A stretch of DNA of 64,000 nt from Climacteris rufus. Its lineage: Eukaryota; Chordata; Aves; Passeriformes; Climacteridae. Made by a program: the position numbers and the translations under genes. The DNA is taken from positions 981,288 to 1,045,287 of the forward strand of contig VZRZ01008693.1 in assembly GCA_013398175.1 (NCBI GenBank), in the 5' to 3' direction. The stretch's first letter is position 1; every line of letters starts with the position of its first letter. Of this stretch, positions 27,101 to 42,100 are shown one piece after another. The notes beneath the pieces were generated by a model. It was not told the origin of the DNA. It searched no databases and was given only the letters and a program-made list of their open reading frames with translations.

Positions 27101-30100
27101 TAGGTAGCTAAGGAGGGATAGATACAAAGACGCTTTTAAGATATTCTTATACTTTCCTGCTGCTTTGCCTCCTGCACTGCTAGAGGCAGTCCACAGGCAC
27201 CAAAGATAAATCTTCAGAAGGTCAGTGAACCAGAGTGAAGGTTGTTTCCTTCGTGCTGTCTTGTAAGATTGTGGTCAAAAGTTCTCCACAGGTGGTAAAA
27301 TACTGACCAGACCAACTACAGTAGTCCTTGCACTGGTCAATTACTTCTGGTTTATTTTGACAGACTTTGACTAAAAATATGAGAGCGTTGAGTTCAATCT
27401 CAATCTGCCAAATAGTCAACTAAAAAAGTCCTTAATATATAGACTGATAATTGCATATCTCAAGTCCTAAGTTCCAGTTTAAAAATAAGGGAAAAAGAAA
27501 ATAATATCATTATTATTTTACCAAATTATTGTTCAAGTTTCATTCACTTTTTTCTAACAGACAGTTCCAGTATTTCAACAGAGAAATTTCAATATGAAAT
27601 TAGATAGGAAAGATTTTCCACAGTGATGCCATTTTCATGTATTTACAGACATACCATAGTCAGAAAAATACCAAATTCTCTGTCCATGTCAACAACATCA
27701 CCATCAGTGAAAGTGAACTGAGGTTTCTTTTTTTTCTTACACTGAAGTACAATATATATCTGCTGAGCAGCTACTGATAAAACTGGAAGTTCAATGCGGT
27801 TAAATTCATCAAAGCAACCCCATGCACCCGACTGAGCTAAACCTAAAAAAAGCAAAATGGAAAATATTCTGTTAAAATATCAGATCAAACAAGAGTAATT
27901 TATATACAATGTTCTATACATGTTCTATACAACTTAATGTAACAAGAGAACAGAGAACATGAACACAGAGCAAAATGAGAAGAAAAAACTCAAAATAAAT
28001 TGGGCTGTGCATTAATGAATGCCCCTTGAATGAATCAGCCTTTGAAAGAAAAATATGCAAACTTCTTTGCAGAGAATCCCAGACTTCTACAGCAACCATA
28101 AGGCAGAAAGTGCTCAGTAATACTGTATATAGTACCATCTAGTAGCATAAACATGCATATAGCATGGAAACTCCTCTATGCAGGGGGTGAAGTTGTAAAA
28201 GATGAGCTTGAGAAACACCCACTTAAATGAAAAGCACAAAACCAAATATATTTCTGACAGAAGCATGGTAGCATTTTATAACAATTCATTAATAGATAAA
28301 AATTGCTGGAGATTAGCATCCTACTGTTCAAGAGAGAGAAAGGAATCTGATGTCACACTGATATTTGATGTCAAACTGAGATTTGGAAGAGGCTGTGGAG
28401 TTCTAGACACGCCGTAGTACCCATAAGCATCATGAAATGAATGGCTTTGGGGAGAATCAAGTACTCCTAATGTATCATGCTAACAGGATTGAAATAGAAG
28501 AATCTACAGTGGCAGCCATCCAGAGCAGTAGTGAGAAAGCTGCGTAATCCCCTGCTGTTCCACATCCATTTCACAAGAGACAAAGGCTAGTAAGTCTATG
28601 CAGGAGCTTCATGGATACCATCTCTGCCTTCCTGAAGCCCACACTGGACTAGTATTTCCTGCTGCCTGGGTCCAACAAGGATTTGGGTCCATACCTACAA
28701 ATGTTCAGAAGTGTTTAATTCACTCCACTGGACTGGTGGAGCTCAGCTTGGCTTATGCAGTTTTTTTTTCCTGAAGACAGTGCTAAACGCAGAAATAAAG
28801 CACTTGTCCAAGAAAAAGCATTTGTGTGTTTGCAATGTGGAATAACCATGCTCAGAGCTCCCCTGAATCCCCATACTTCATATGGCAATGCCTATAACCC
28901 TGGTAAAATAAATGTATGGGTGGTTTATTTGTAAAGTTAATTCTCTAAGACACTTAAGATAATTGAAAACACTCAAAAATCAATAATACTACTATGAAGA
29001 CATACTTTTTCACTTTGTCTTGTTTTCTTTTTCATGTTTTCTCTTCTCTTCTCTTTGCTTGGCCTGTTCTGCTCATAGTATTCTTCCCTCTTTTCTTTGT
29101 CTGATCTTCTCTTGCCCTTTAGGATGTTCCTCTAGGAACTCTCATCTTACTCCAAATGCCCTGAAGACAGCTTTTATGCTTCTTTCCTTACATTTATTTT
29201 TTATGTTTTTTTCATGCCCATTAACCAATTCTTTTAATATTGTTGCATCGATTGATCTTTTTTACCCATGTAATTATGGAAGAACTCTTCAACAAAACTA
29301 GAGGTGTCAAATCAGATCAAAATCAGTGGTAATACAAACAAAATTGACTCCTTAAGATTCGATTCACTCAGGACAATACCGCAGATCTCCTATGAAATTC
29401 ATCTCAATTCCATACGTAATCTCTTTCTAAACTTCTTCTAACTAATTTCTGTGATATTGTAAAGAAAAAGATACTCCAAAGGAAAAGAATTTGAAAATAA
29501 TAAAAATGTACGTGGACTTTATTAAAAAGCTTCAAAGCAAGTGGAATATATACAAATACCACAATGTCATAATGATACAAAGACTAAAGTAATTCTATAG
29601 ACACTTACCAAATTTAAAACATGAAATACTCAATCCTACTGTCTTTGAAAACAAATGAAGAATGTTCCTTGACTTCACTATTGTGGCTATTGTGGCAGCA
29701 AGTCCTTTAACTGATGTCCCCCTCCTTGTATGAGCAATATCTGGGCCCTGGATGACCTTAACAGCCTTACCTGGGGCTTCTGGCCACACTCTATCCTCCA
29801 GTCCAGGAGTTCCATTTCAGCTCAGGCAGGTCTGAACTGTGTTGAGTGTAAGGCTGTGCACAGTCCTATCTCCTCTTATCCTGAATTGCTGACTGAACTT
29901 CCTGGAGGACCCTAAACTCTATAGTCTGACCTCCAGCCCTTCCTCCTGCTGTTTCTGACTGAACTTCCTAGATGGAAGTTGGATCTTGGATCTTGGATCC
30001 ATCCAAGGTTATTTCACCTTGTCTGATGGTGACTGGACTGCTGATGGGAAGAAGCTGTCAACAACCTGCTCTACTTAGGCACTGTGGGACAGTGCCCTGG

Positions 30101-33100
30101 TGAGTGAAGACCCTGCCCCTGCCTTTGTGCTGGTCACCCTGGGCTCCTGGCTCATCTTCCCTCATGGACCTGCCCCATTCTTGCTCCTCCCTGATAAAAA
30201 AATTATTGTGGAGATTTTTCAAATGCATTTGTCCCCATTTCTTACATGTGTTATATAACTCCTGAGATCCATTCTAAAAGGAAACCCCAAAAAGTGGGGG
30301 GTTTTCTGCTTTGTTTATTAAACACAAATATCTACTCTTTGGGATACAACAGGGAAAAGCTCTAAAAAGAGATATTTTTTAACTAATAAACTTAGTTCCA
30401 TATAATATTGTCTCTTACACTTACTGTCTGTATCTTAAAGGGATTTGAAATTCATTTTGCTACAGAATGGTGAAGTTTAGTTCTGGCCAATTAATCTTTC
30501 ATTGGGAAAGGAAAAAAAATTCACTTGTTCTATAATGCCACCTGCTGCATGGAGTTAGGAAACCTGATTCTCAGGCAAGGCAAACATCCCACAGCTTTGA
30601 ATAAATTCAGTTCTTGCAAATTATTCTGGTGGTGTTTAAAAAGAAAAAGGAAAGAAAATGCACACATATGCTAAAACCACACACACACACACACACACAA
30701 GCAAAGGCACAGCAAGAAAATTGTCAGCTGTAAAACAGTCAGAGACAATGTAATTTTGTCATGTTGTGAATTAACTTCTGTTCCCATCCTGAATATATTA
30801 TGGTCATCAAATACAGAAATGGAGTAAAAGTAGAAAATAAAGGACAGGACTAGAGAGATCTTTAATTATGTCTAAGAAATTTGGCAATGGCCCTGTCCCA
30901 ATCAATGCAGATAGCCTACAAACCTGGTTCTCCCATGATGTAAGATACACACAGAACAGCTGTTAGCTTCTCAGCCTATAAAATGCATCTCTGCAATGCA
31001 ATGCCATATCCCTTTCCATGTTTTTTTCCATGTTTTTTTTCCAGATTTTACGCACAAGTAGAGCTATAGTGACATAATTCAATGCAAATGTCACTGAAAC
31101 AGAGCCCTGTCCAGCCAAAATGCAGCCCAGAAGCAGCAAGCTAAAAAGTAATCATTGATCCTGAAAGAATTTATGGAATTCCAGACTTGTGTATTCACCT
31201 TCTGAATTAAGATAAATATAAAATCCTACATTAAACATTGCATTAAATATCAAATCACAAAAAGGTACCTCAGGTAAGACTGGAATTGTTTGACTGTAGC
31301 TGTAGAAAACAGAACCAAAGCAAACACAACTTTTAAACTCATCTGCAGGCAACCACAGACAAAAGGTTTCCTAAAGGGTATTCACCAACACTCTTCAGTA
31401 ACAGTGATGAAGTACACCTGGTTTGCTGTTTGTGGGCAAGTTCAACACTGAATTTGATAGGAGAGAAAACTTGAAAATTCATCTTCTTGTTTGCATCCCA
31501 AGTACTTTCTTGGGTTATCTCTGGTCCAGTTCAGGTGACAGGTTGTATTTGAACCTACATTTTCTTCAAATTTGACAAACAAAACCATCAAAGATGAAAG
31601 TTCAGGCCTTGAACATATTAACTAAATCATCTGCCTAGGAATTTCTTGAGTCACACAGGAAGACAAAAGAGATGACAACAGGGAAATAGGAAGAAGGAAC
31701 CTCAGCTCTGAACCAACCAGAACTTCAAATTATAATTTTATAGTATACCATATATGCTATATTAATTATGTTATATTTTTCTATTTCTTTTTTTTTTTTT
31801 TTTTTTAAAAACTTGCTGCCTTTACAGAAGAAGTCTGGAAACATGCCTGCAGACAGGACATCATCTCTCCATGCCTCTTTTCTCCTCACTGCTAAAACTA
31901 CTAATACCTGATAACTTAAACCACAGCACCAGAAAAAAGTGAAAAGTTTGGGGGTAGAAACACTGGTGATGGAGCAAAAAGCCTACTGCAGACATGGAAT
32001 TCTGAAGAATTTCTCACTGCCTGCACTGAAATATGTAGTATATTTCACGAGAACTTTCTCAGCACTCTGCGTGGAAGTGCTTCTACAGTTGAGGAGAACT
32101 ATCCTTCTTTTCCATTAAAGACCTCATATGCAGTAAAGAATCTTTCTCTAAACTCACTTTGCTCTTTGCATTAAACCAAGAAGAGCTCATTTCCTTCCCT
32201 GACTTCAATATATCCACTTTCCAAGAAATACCAGATATTTTAAATAATTTTTTACATAAAAAAATGTGATTTCAAGCCAGGCCCTTCCAAGTTGTGACAC
32301 TAAGCCCAGAACACCCGGACTGCAAATGTCCCTTCACAAAAGAAAGCATCAATGATTTAGTAAGAACAGAATCTTACTTTTCTTCCCAGACACACAACAG
32401 TCTGATGAAGGCTGAAAAAACTCACACCATTCAGGCTCTATTCAGCTGGATCTATTATCTAATTCTCAGGCAAATTCTCTGAGAAGTCAGCTATGATCCC
32501 AGTTGCAAATTTACAGCATGACATTCAATGACACAGCCAGAGAACAAGGACACATTACACAGTAACACTTTGCTTCTGTGCATATAATGACAATATTACA
32601 TTGAAAATGGTCACCTTATAGAAAAACAGCAAAAAAGAAAGTTGAGCCCTAAAATTTAACTTACACTCTTAGACACAGAAACTGTGCCCAGTTTTAATAA
32701 AAGAAAGCAATGACAAGGCAGTTATCATTATTGCCTCAATCTGAAATGGAAAAGGGTAAGGTACCAAAGTGCTCTGGATAAGAAGGCAGAAAAAAAAAAA
32801 CAAGGATACAAAACTAGATGTCTGAATTGACACAAGTCACAAACAGTTTAATACAAAGAAGTGAAAACACCAAGGATTTACGAAAAAAGGTGTTTTTATG
32901 AAGACATACAAACGTTCTCACAGAAGGAGTAGAACAGAAGAAGACAAAATCTTGATGAGATCAAAGACAAACCCAATCCAAGGAGAAACAAAGGCTGACA
33001 TCCCCCCTAAGGGGTACAGCAAAGATCCAGCAGATGACTGTGCTTGGCATTATGAGCATATTCAGATATCTCAGCCCTCTTCTGTCTATTAATGAGCAAA

Positions 33101-36100
33101 ATAAACCTGTGTCACTAAAGGTCTGCACACACGATAAAAGACGTGCAATTAAAAGTAGGCTCAAAGCTCTGGGGGTTACAAGAGGTGCTTTGAGAAAATT
33201 GTGACTTTAACTGAAGGTATTCACATGCATAGCTGGTTCAGTTTCTATCTTAGAAATGTTCCTCTGTTCAAAAAATCATGGCCAGCTTTGCTGGCTTCTT
33301 AGTTAAAACTAGGTATTATCCTCAGGTTATATTTTAGCCTTCATGGGAGATCACAACAGTAATAATTTTGTTGATGATAACCTGTGTTAAGAGTTAAAAC
33401 CCCACCATTCACAGAAAATGGTGGCATTCTGTGGCCTGTCAGTCCATAAATAAAAGCAGCTGTATACAAGAATACTGACCATTCTACTGGGTCTACCCAT
33501 TTGGGATGACCAATGACTATTTGCAAAACTAAATTAAAAGCTTTGCTTATCATGAAGAGTTATCAGAGACCGACCACTTTCTCATTTTCCTGGTTTCAAA
33601 AGAGTTCTAGAGTTTGAAATAAGACAATGCAACACTATACATATTTCCCTGCCTTGCACAACATCATTAAGCTTCCTATTTGATTGTCTTGTTTGACACA
33701 AAAATGGCAAATAATATACATAAATATCCTTCCCACGTGGGATGGGTGGGGTAGAGGCATTAAAAAAAAACCCCAAAGAGTAGAAAGGATTAAAAGGGAA
33801 AAGGAAAAGAAGACATAGATAGGAAATACCATCCAAGAATTTTTAAACAAAGAAAATACTGGAAAGCATGTGGGAAGAAAAAGGGAAAAATCAAACATCA
33901 GATAAAGGTGACGAGTGTCTGGAAATAAGAGGAAACAGAGATGAAAATGCCCTCCAAATCATAGCTAACTCACTACTGAAGGGACAAAAACTTATGACTT
34001 TGAAACAAACAAAGCAGATATTTTCATACCTTTATAAATACGACCAAGTCCTCTGTAGTCCATTTGGTCTGAGCAATTGAAAACAACAACATACTTGCCC
34101 AGGCATTTGCCCATGTCTTTAGTTGTCTCTGTTTTCCCTGTCCCTGCAGGTCCTGCTGGTGCACCACCCATACTCATGCCCAGGGCCTGTGCCAGAGTGA
34201 TGTAACACCTAAAGAAAGAACAAAGAGATCTGTGAATCTTTTTCTACTATTAATTACTTGAAGTCCATCAATGCAACTGCAGCAGTTGTATTATTCAGAG
34301 CTGGGGAAGGGGGCAGAAATGGGTGTGCTTCCATGTGGTGAGTCCTCAGTTGTCCCCTTTGCACACTGTGAAGCTATGAGGTACCAACTTTGCTCCACCT
34401 GCAGTACAGTGATGACTGCAACAGCCCAGGAAATCCACAGGTGAAATCTAAATGCTGAATACCAAAATACTGTAGTATTGTGTTTTTCTCACATTATCAT
34501 ACACCCTTTCTCCATGACTCAGCATCATTCTGCAGCACCCAGATCTGATGTATTTCTGCCTTTTTCCCCTCCCTACTACTGTCTCCCCAGAGCACACAAG
34601 ATGGGCTCTCTGATCTGGAAATAGGAAGGCACAGAGGCTGGAATCAGCTCCTGTTCTTTACATTTCCCTAGCAGAATGCCAAACCACAGCAGTGCTGCAA
34701 GTCACGAGGTGTTTTGAGTTCCAGGAGGGTAATGGACGAGAGGAAGGATTGAAATGGGCAATGGAGAAAGAGGAGGAATTCGTAAGTCCTATGCTCATCT
34801 TCTGCTTCAGCCTCCATCGTGGGTTGAGATCCTTGGGTTTAAGTCTCAGCCTCCCCAGATGGTATGGAGATTACTGAAGACTGTAGGAAGCCTGTTGTTC
34901 TAAGCTACAATGCTCTAAAATCACAGCAAACACATTTCAGCACTGTGAAATGCAATAGCTTTATGATGTATGTGGAGAGATAAAATGGGAACTGAAAAAA
35001 CCCCAAATGATAGCACCTAGTACTACTTCCTATGAAACAACAGAGTACTTATTCTAATATAATGTCATTAAGAATGCTTTATCACCTTATTATTCAGTGA
35101 TCAGTTAACACGCATTAACAAATAAAAACACCACTCCCAACAATTCTGCTACTGAAAAGGAGGTAAGGACAAACTGAATACATAGCACAAGTTCCATATA
35201 GACCTTTCATTTCATTTTTGGTGTATACCATGACACGGACTGCGTCTGATATGATGTGTAGGAGCATTCCATTTCAGTGACATTATCTTAATGCAATGTA
35301 CTACCAACTGTGTCTATTTGTCATGTGCCTAGGAATCTCTGAACATTCAATCATTAGCCAAACAGCACTTGACTCCAAGCTGATTAATGAAACAAAGACA
35401 CCATTACCTGAAAATTTTCAGAAGCTTAGACAACTACACACAGCAATATTATAAATATTAAAACAGCAAAAGCCCACTAGAGGAATAAAATCTGTTCTTG
35501 TACAACATTGCTTAGGTACCTAAATTTCCCATGCTAACACTAGGAAACGTCTCTTTTCAAATACCCTTTCAACATGTGACAGTGGATAGCCTCCAGTCTC
35601 TGCAGCTTTGCCTCTTCTAGGTTTGTCCAAAGACAGATATGCCTGCTCTTTTTGTTGTTGTTATTACTAAATAACATAATTATATTATTATTAGTTTAAA
35701 CTCATTCAAAAAGGTTCTTTTCTTCAGTCATGTCACCCTGTGCTAGTTTTCAATCTTGTGTAACACAGCATTTTGTAGAATCATAACATATCCCATGTCC
35801 AGTTCCAGTCCACCTGGCTCGGCACAGGGCAAACTCAAAAACTACACCACTTGTCTGAAAGTGCTGTTCTAATGCCTTTTGAACTCTGGCAGGCTTGGTG
35901 CTGTGACCACCTCCCTGGCTACATTTTTATTCTGTGAACAAGTTTTGAATGACAACATTTTCTTGATACTGGCTCTCCGGGTAGGCAAAAATATTGTCAG
36001 CATGGTAGTGCTGCCATAGCCACTCATCAACTGTAAGTGTACTGCTTCAAACAAACCTCTATCTAACACAGAAACACCAGGGTGTATAATTTCAGAGAAT

Positions 36101-39100
36101 TTCAGAGATGTGTGTTACTTGTTAAAAAACAGGTATCCAAGTGCAGGGGTTTGACTTTCTTAAATAGCTCACAGGGAATAATTTGTTTTCAGAAATTGGC
36201 AACAATCTGAATTTTTACTAGTAAATAAAATCTAGTACCACAGAGAATGCAAAGACAATTTCAACACTAATTCAAGATGGGGCTTTGAGCAACTTGATCT
36301 AGTGGAAAATGTTCTAGCCCAGCAAGGGGCTTGGAACTAGATGATCTTTAATGCCTCTTCCAGTACAAGCCATTCTTTAATTCTATGATTTTATAAATGA
36401 CTGAACATGCAAAGTATTTTGACATTCATATCCACATGTAAAAGAACAAGCTCTAGCATAGCAAATACATCTGCCTCTTGCCTAGCTGAAGTACCAACAA
36501 AGTACTTTAGGAAAATAGGCTTTTAATGGAGTTTGTACCGTGCTGTACAACACTCCAGCAACAAAAGTCCTCCTGATGTTTGCCCTCAGAGTTTTTCTGT
36601 GTTTGTAGTCCTGAAATTCTCCATAGGCCTTGCTTAAAACCATACTGGCACTAGTTATGCAATGCTATGTCCTGAGTTACTGCTTTTTCCTCTAGGGTGA
36701 CTTCAAATTAATCACTTGCTATAAAATAAAATTCTCATGCAACTACTACTACCTTATGGAAAGCAGCAATATATTGGGTTTTAGATTCACTTTGTTTAGG
36801 CTGGTGAAGTATGGCATTCAGGTATATTTATCTTGAGAACAAGTAAGTTTTTCAATGCCAATCACAGCTCCTATAGCTCAAGCAAACACTCAAAGAGAAT
36901 CCAACCTGCTTGGAATAGCTGAATATATAAGCACTGGCCTCTGCTGTTCACCAGCGATATTGCAGCATTGTAGTGCAACATAAGTAATTCTGACTCATGA
37001 AAGTTAAAAGAATTAAGTCAAAGGAATTAAATCTTAGCTCCAATACTATGCACTGCATTCCTTTTATAAATACCTGTCAGTTAAGGGAGTTATAACAAGC
37101 CTGTCTGTACACCCTAAGTATTCATTGCAGTAGGTGAAGTCTACATCAGTGATTTTGATAATGCATTTATCCAAATCTTCAAGAAAATAAAATCGAGACT
37201 GTTTTTGCCATTCAAAATCAGACGGAGATTTAATGTTCATACGGACCTATCATGGAAAAGAAAAATCATTAATACAGAAATGAAACAGTGTAACAAATTA
37301 ATCTTAAATTCCATACACACACAAAAAGGTCTACTTCATATCAATTCATGACCTTGAAGAATGAGCACAGAATCTGTCAGGAGTCAAGACATCCAGAATT
37401 ATCTTTTCAAATCTGTCTGTGACATGCTCTGAATCTTCTGACCACTTTGATTTTCCTCTGAATTGTGGACAGAGATTATGATTTGTGTCTTACAGAGATA
37501 TTGAAGAATAGTGAGGGAAAACAAAAAACTAACAATACTGGCTACCCTGCATGGTATCTGTGCCATTACTCACAGAAATACTAAATTGTGGACAACATTT
37601 GAATACATGGTATAGACATCTATGTGCTTGCTTGTTTGGGTTGTGTTCTTCAGTCTGAACTTCCCACACACATTTAGATTTGTGGTAGTTAATAAATATT
37701 GATTTATTATTATTGACACTGGATCTCAAAATCACTGGCCTCCTACAGAGTATGTTGCCCTGGTTGAAAACACAGTGTAGGGTTAAGAGGAGGGTCTGGA
37801 ATCTCAGCCACTTCCCTCTCATTTATCTCAATCACAAATGGATATATTTCACAGAGAATATAATGTTTTGAGAGAGAAAGATAACATTACATACACCAAT
37901 TAAGAACACTTTTCCCAGTTTTGGACTTAGCCCCTGACTTTTTATTTCATATACAGCCCCTTTGAATTCAACCAATTTCCTGTGATTTAATTTCATTATA
38001 ATATTACATTAAATTAATTAAGAAAATAATTCTGAAGATAAATTAAAAATTAGAGGCAGAGGATAAACCCCCATGCCTATCTTAGAAGCCAGCAGTTTTC
38101 TTTCTAGCTTTCAGAATTTTTCTTTATTATTTTCTATCTTTCTTTACATACGCACGTAATTTTTATCTTCTTAACATATATGCATAAATTAAGCAATGCA
38201 GTTTTGAATTACTGACCTTTGCATCATGCAAGCTTTTTGAAAGTTATTTTACTTCCAATTTTATAATTATACTTTCATTTATTCAATATTCTTATCTAAA
38301 GGAAGCTGGATGCAACTCAATTATTAAAAAATTTAACATATCTCTTCTATTTACTGTTGCTACACTTTTTAAACATATGGAGCCTCACTGCTTTTATCTT
38401 TTAATAACTATTACCTTAAACTAACACATAGGTTGGGCTGGAAAATCACATGATTGATAGCAATACTAAAGGGACTTTCTTTACATTTACATTTCAATCA
38501 AATAATGCATTAAATCTTCACGCTGAGAGAATGGTAGTCTAATTTTAAAAGTTAAACTCTTTTGCTCACAGAGAATTTGTGCATGATGAGTATAAACAAC
38601 CATTTTAGAAACTGAGGTCTGAACACACCTATATATAATTCAACCTCATCTCTGCATGACATCTACATGAAACCAAACTAAATCTGAAATGCTCTATCAC
38701 AACAGTAAAATCAGAGGTACTCAGAGAGAAAAGATTCTAAGAAATGCTTATAATTTTTTATATGTGCAAAATCTTCCATACAGAAAATCCCTTGAAGGTT
38801 TTCCAAATCTTACCAAATTATCAAAGATATCCTTCTGGTGCACATGAATGGTGATCAAAGTTTCATATTTTGTGCGCTCCATTCTTGTCAGATTGTGTGT
38901 TGTCATGTCAATCAAATCATTTAAAAGTTCCAAGAACTTCTGATTTGTTGTGTGCATTACCTTTTCCACACAGCAAGAATGATCATATTAATACAAACAC
39001 CATTTGCTCTTTCAATATTTAGAACTAAAAAAAAAAACACTTGCAAACATCCAGGCCCATCATGTCCATATTCTGCTTTGTATTTATCAGGCTTGGAATC

Positions 39101-42100
39101 CTATATTTGGATTTGCAGGCTGCTTTCCATGCATGCATTCTTACCCAACAGAGTACAATAGGGTTATATCTGGATGAACAGGTCACATTGTAAGATTTTG
39201 TGCCAGGACTGTTGCTCCTTCTACTATACATTAAATCTTTATCTGACTGCATCCCTGCATATACTCAGAACCAACAATGGGTATCATATACCAGCCCAAG
39301 CTGTATCTACTCTTTAGGGGGTACAGGAACCTGAAGATCTACCACATCCTTTAACCAGAGGAGGGGGAAAACATAGTGTAATTTTACATGCCAACGATAA
39401 AATAATGATTTATTTTGTGGTATCAGATCTGTTACAAAATTCCACAAAATACAATACTGACTACACAATGCTGACTTATGTAAACAGCATCGGCCTCTGT
39501 CAGTGATGCTCCTGGTACACAACAAATTAGAAAGCACAGAGGTTTAAGAAAGAGCAGCTCATTCATACTCCTGTTCCAAAAATGAGAGAAAACAATTACA
39601 CTAGCTTTCTGTAAATATATGCAGAGCCTAAAACTCACACTGTTTGCTGAGAAAAAAAATGGTAAAAAAACTGCTAAAACTAACAGAGAATTCAACAACC
39701 TCCCCACCCCACAAACACACACACAGTTCAGCCCAAAAAAACCCACAAAAGTTGTTTTCCTGTCAATGCAAAACAATCTTTGCATCTAGTCAGTCTGTGA
39801 ACTGGAGTGGAGTTTATGCCCTTTTTAAACTTTATATCATGCAGAAAATGTAGCACTACATGGTCTTCTCCAAGTTCTTAATTTCATCCAGTATCAGAGT
39901 ACAGCATGGTACCCTTGCCCTGCATTTACTTTTATGGTAAGATGGTGTTACTCATTCTTTGTTTAATTTCACTGTATATTCCTGATTAATGGTAGTTTGC
40001 AACTCTTTAGTTCACATCTCCTCCTTCCTCCTTCCTCCTTCAAGAACTGTTAGTAATAATACCTTGGTTGTTAACAGCATCTTCTCCACATGTTTGAGAT
40101 TAAACCAACACCTTCTCAAAGTTTCTCTTCTTTCCCTTCCCAAAAAAAAAATGCTCATCAAAAGAAGAATACATTCAGTAAGAGTAGACCAATGCCCACA
40201 AGGCACAGTTATTTTCCCAAAGTTTGGGAGCTCTTACTTACATCCAAATTTGATTTTGTGAAAGTAATAGGATAAAATTCCCTATATTCCCAAACTAAGA
40301 AACTGTCCCTTCCCAATATAACTGCAGTAACAAAACAATAGAGAAAATTGCAGGATTAGGAACAATTCTAAAGCACATGCTGGGTGATAATGAGGAGGTG
40401 TGACTTCTTAACACATTTTTTATCATTCTGTTTTCCTGGTAGTTCATTTTTTATTCTGGTTAATTAACTAGTACTTTGTGCTTTTTCCTACATGTTACTT
40501 TTAACTTTTCACAATATGTACTGTTACAAAAAATGTTTTTAATAAATCCCCAAAGATTCATTAAATACTACCTTTTTGTCAGTTTTGGTAGTATTCAGTG
40601 CCTTCTCTGCATCTCTCGTCCAGATAATTTGAATTCCCAGAAGTCCTATTTGTGCAGGAAACATTGCCTGAAAGTCATACATCTTAAATTCTGAATCGTT
40701 AATGGCCATTGATGCCTGTCTAATGATGGTGTGGATTGTTTTCCTAATCCCATTCAGCAGCTGACCTAACCAGAATTCCACATTGCCCTGAAATAAACAA
40801 GAAAGTACTTTTAAAGAATTAGTTTATGAATAATTCACACAGAGCAAGAGCTGTACATGACTTTTTTCCCCAGTCCTTCGTACTCCCATTCCTGTATTTG
40901 TTATTCTCCCATTTTTAAAAGATTCCTTTCCTCTTTCTGCTCCACTGCCCTTCTAGAGATATGTGATGGATTTGGCACTTCACAGCAGTACTGCTGAGAA
41001 AAGAGGTAAAGCAATCGTTACAAAATGACACAAATGTCCTGTCCTTTCTCCTCTTTGCTCTTGCTGTTCACATTGGGAGGTTTTCATTCAGCTAGTCAAA
41101 TAATACCATGATGCAATACTGTTGGCCTCTAAAGCATAAACCTACTTTAAAACAAGTCATGAAAAACTGCAATATATACTTTCATTACCTGAGCCAGAAC
41201 TGGTTCAATAATATTGACCTGTTCTCCTTCTTGAGATTCAAACAATAAAATCTGGTCGTAGTTTTTTTCATGAAATGCCACTCGGTTAACATTGTCGAAC
41301 AAACTTAATAAATGCGCCTATAATAGAATCAGAAAAAAAACCCTCCATAAACTGATCTGGCATGGCATTCTTGCTTTGGCTTTAAATGCTGTATTAGAAA
41401 CTCTGTAAATCTTCCCATAAGTGAAAGAAATTATGTCAAATAAATAACAAAATGCTCCACGGTCCTCACTTAGTAACATCGACCATAAAAACACAATTGT
41501 TTTATTACTTGTACCTGAATAGTGTGGGAATCAGATGCTTGACCAAGGATTTCCAGAAGAGCAGGGTCAGATACAAAAAAAAATCTTGGAAATAGTAACC
41601 TCTTTTTTTCCAAATAGCCAGTCAGTGATTTCTGACAGATTTCCAACTGTTCCAGCAAATGTGGTAACAGCTGTGCCAAAGTCTCATCTCCAACACAGCA
41701 CTGCACAATGTTTGATGTTTCATGGGCTCTCTGCATAATTCTCTGCCATGATTTATCAATATTCTGAAATCTTCTGGCTTCCTGAAGAACATGATAAATG
41801 CATTAGCTATGTTTGTCATATTCTAAAAATTAAATAATTCTACAAGACAAGGTAGCAGTTTAATATTTCCCTTGCTGCTCCAGTCTTCTTTGCAGGACTA
41901 ATGTATTAATATTTATAGGCATGCTTATTATGGACCAGAGTTCAAATTGCAAGAGAAAGAGCACAATGGAACAGCTCTGTAAATATCTTTTACTTCATGC
42001 TGAGCCCCAAAATTGTCTGCATAAAAGGATTCCAACACACACCAGAACATTCAGAAAGCAGCCTTCTCAGAAATTACAGTTTTCCTAGTAATACACAATG

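Larger units (their letters stand above)
27843..34029 (-). other. Intron between exons v24 and v25
   Basis: 6.2 kb, separating the AAA1 P-loop exon from the Walker B exon. It holds a (CA)n tract, a poly-T tract near 31.79 kb and a GC-richer block at 29.66-30.2 kb that I could not assign. Confidence 0.88.
34209..37073 (-). other. Intron between exons v23 and v24
   Basis: 2.9 kb with two CR1 fragments near 35.8-36.4 kb in opposite orientations. The rest is featureless to me. Confidence 0.88.

Noticed and set aside
27222..27419. Minus-strand open frame considered as an extra dynein exon
   Set aside because: Exons v25 and v26 already join in frame at the conserved FLTM-NPGYAG junction, leaving no room, and the frame has no dynein similarity.
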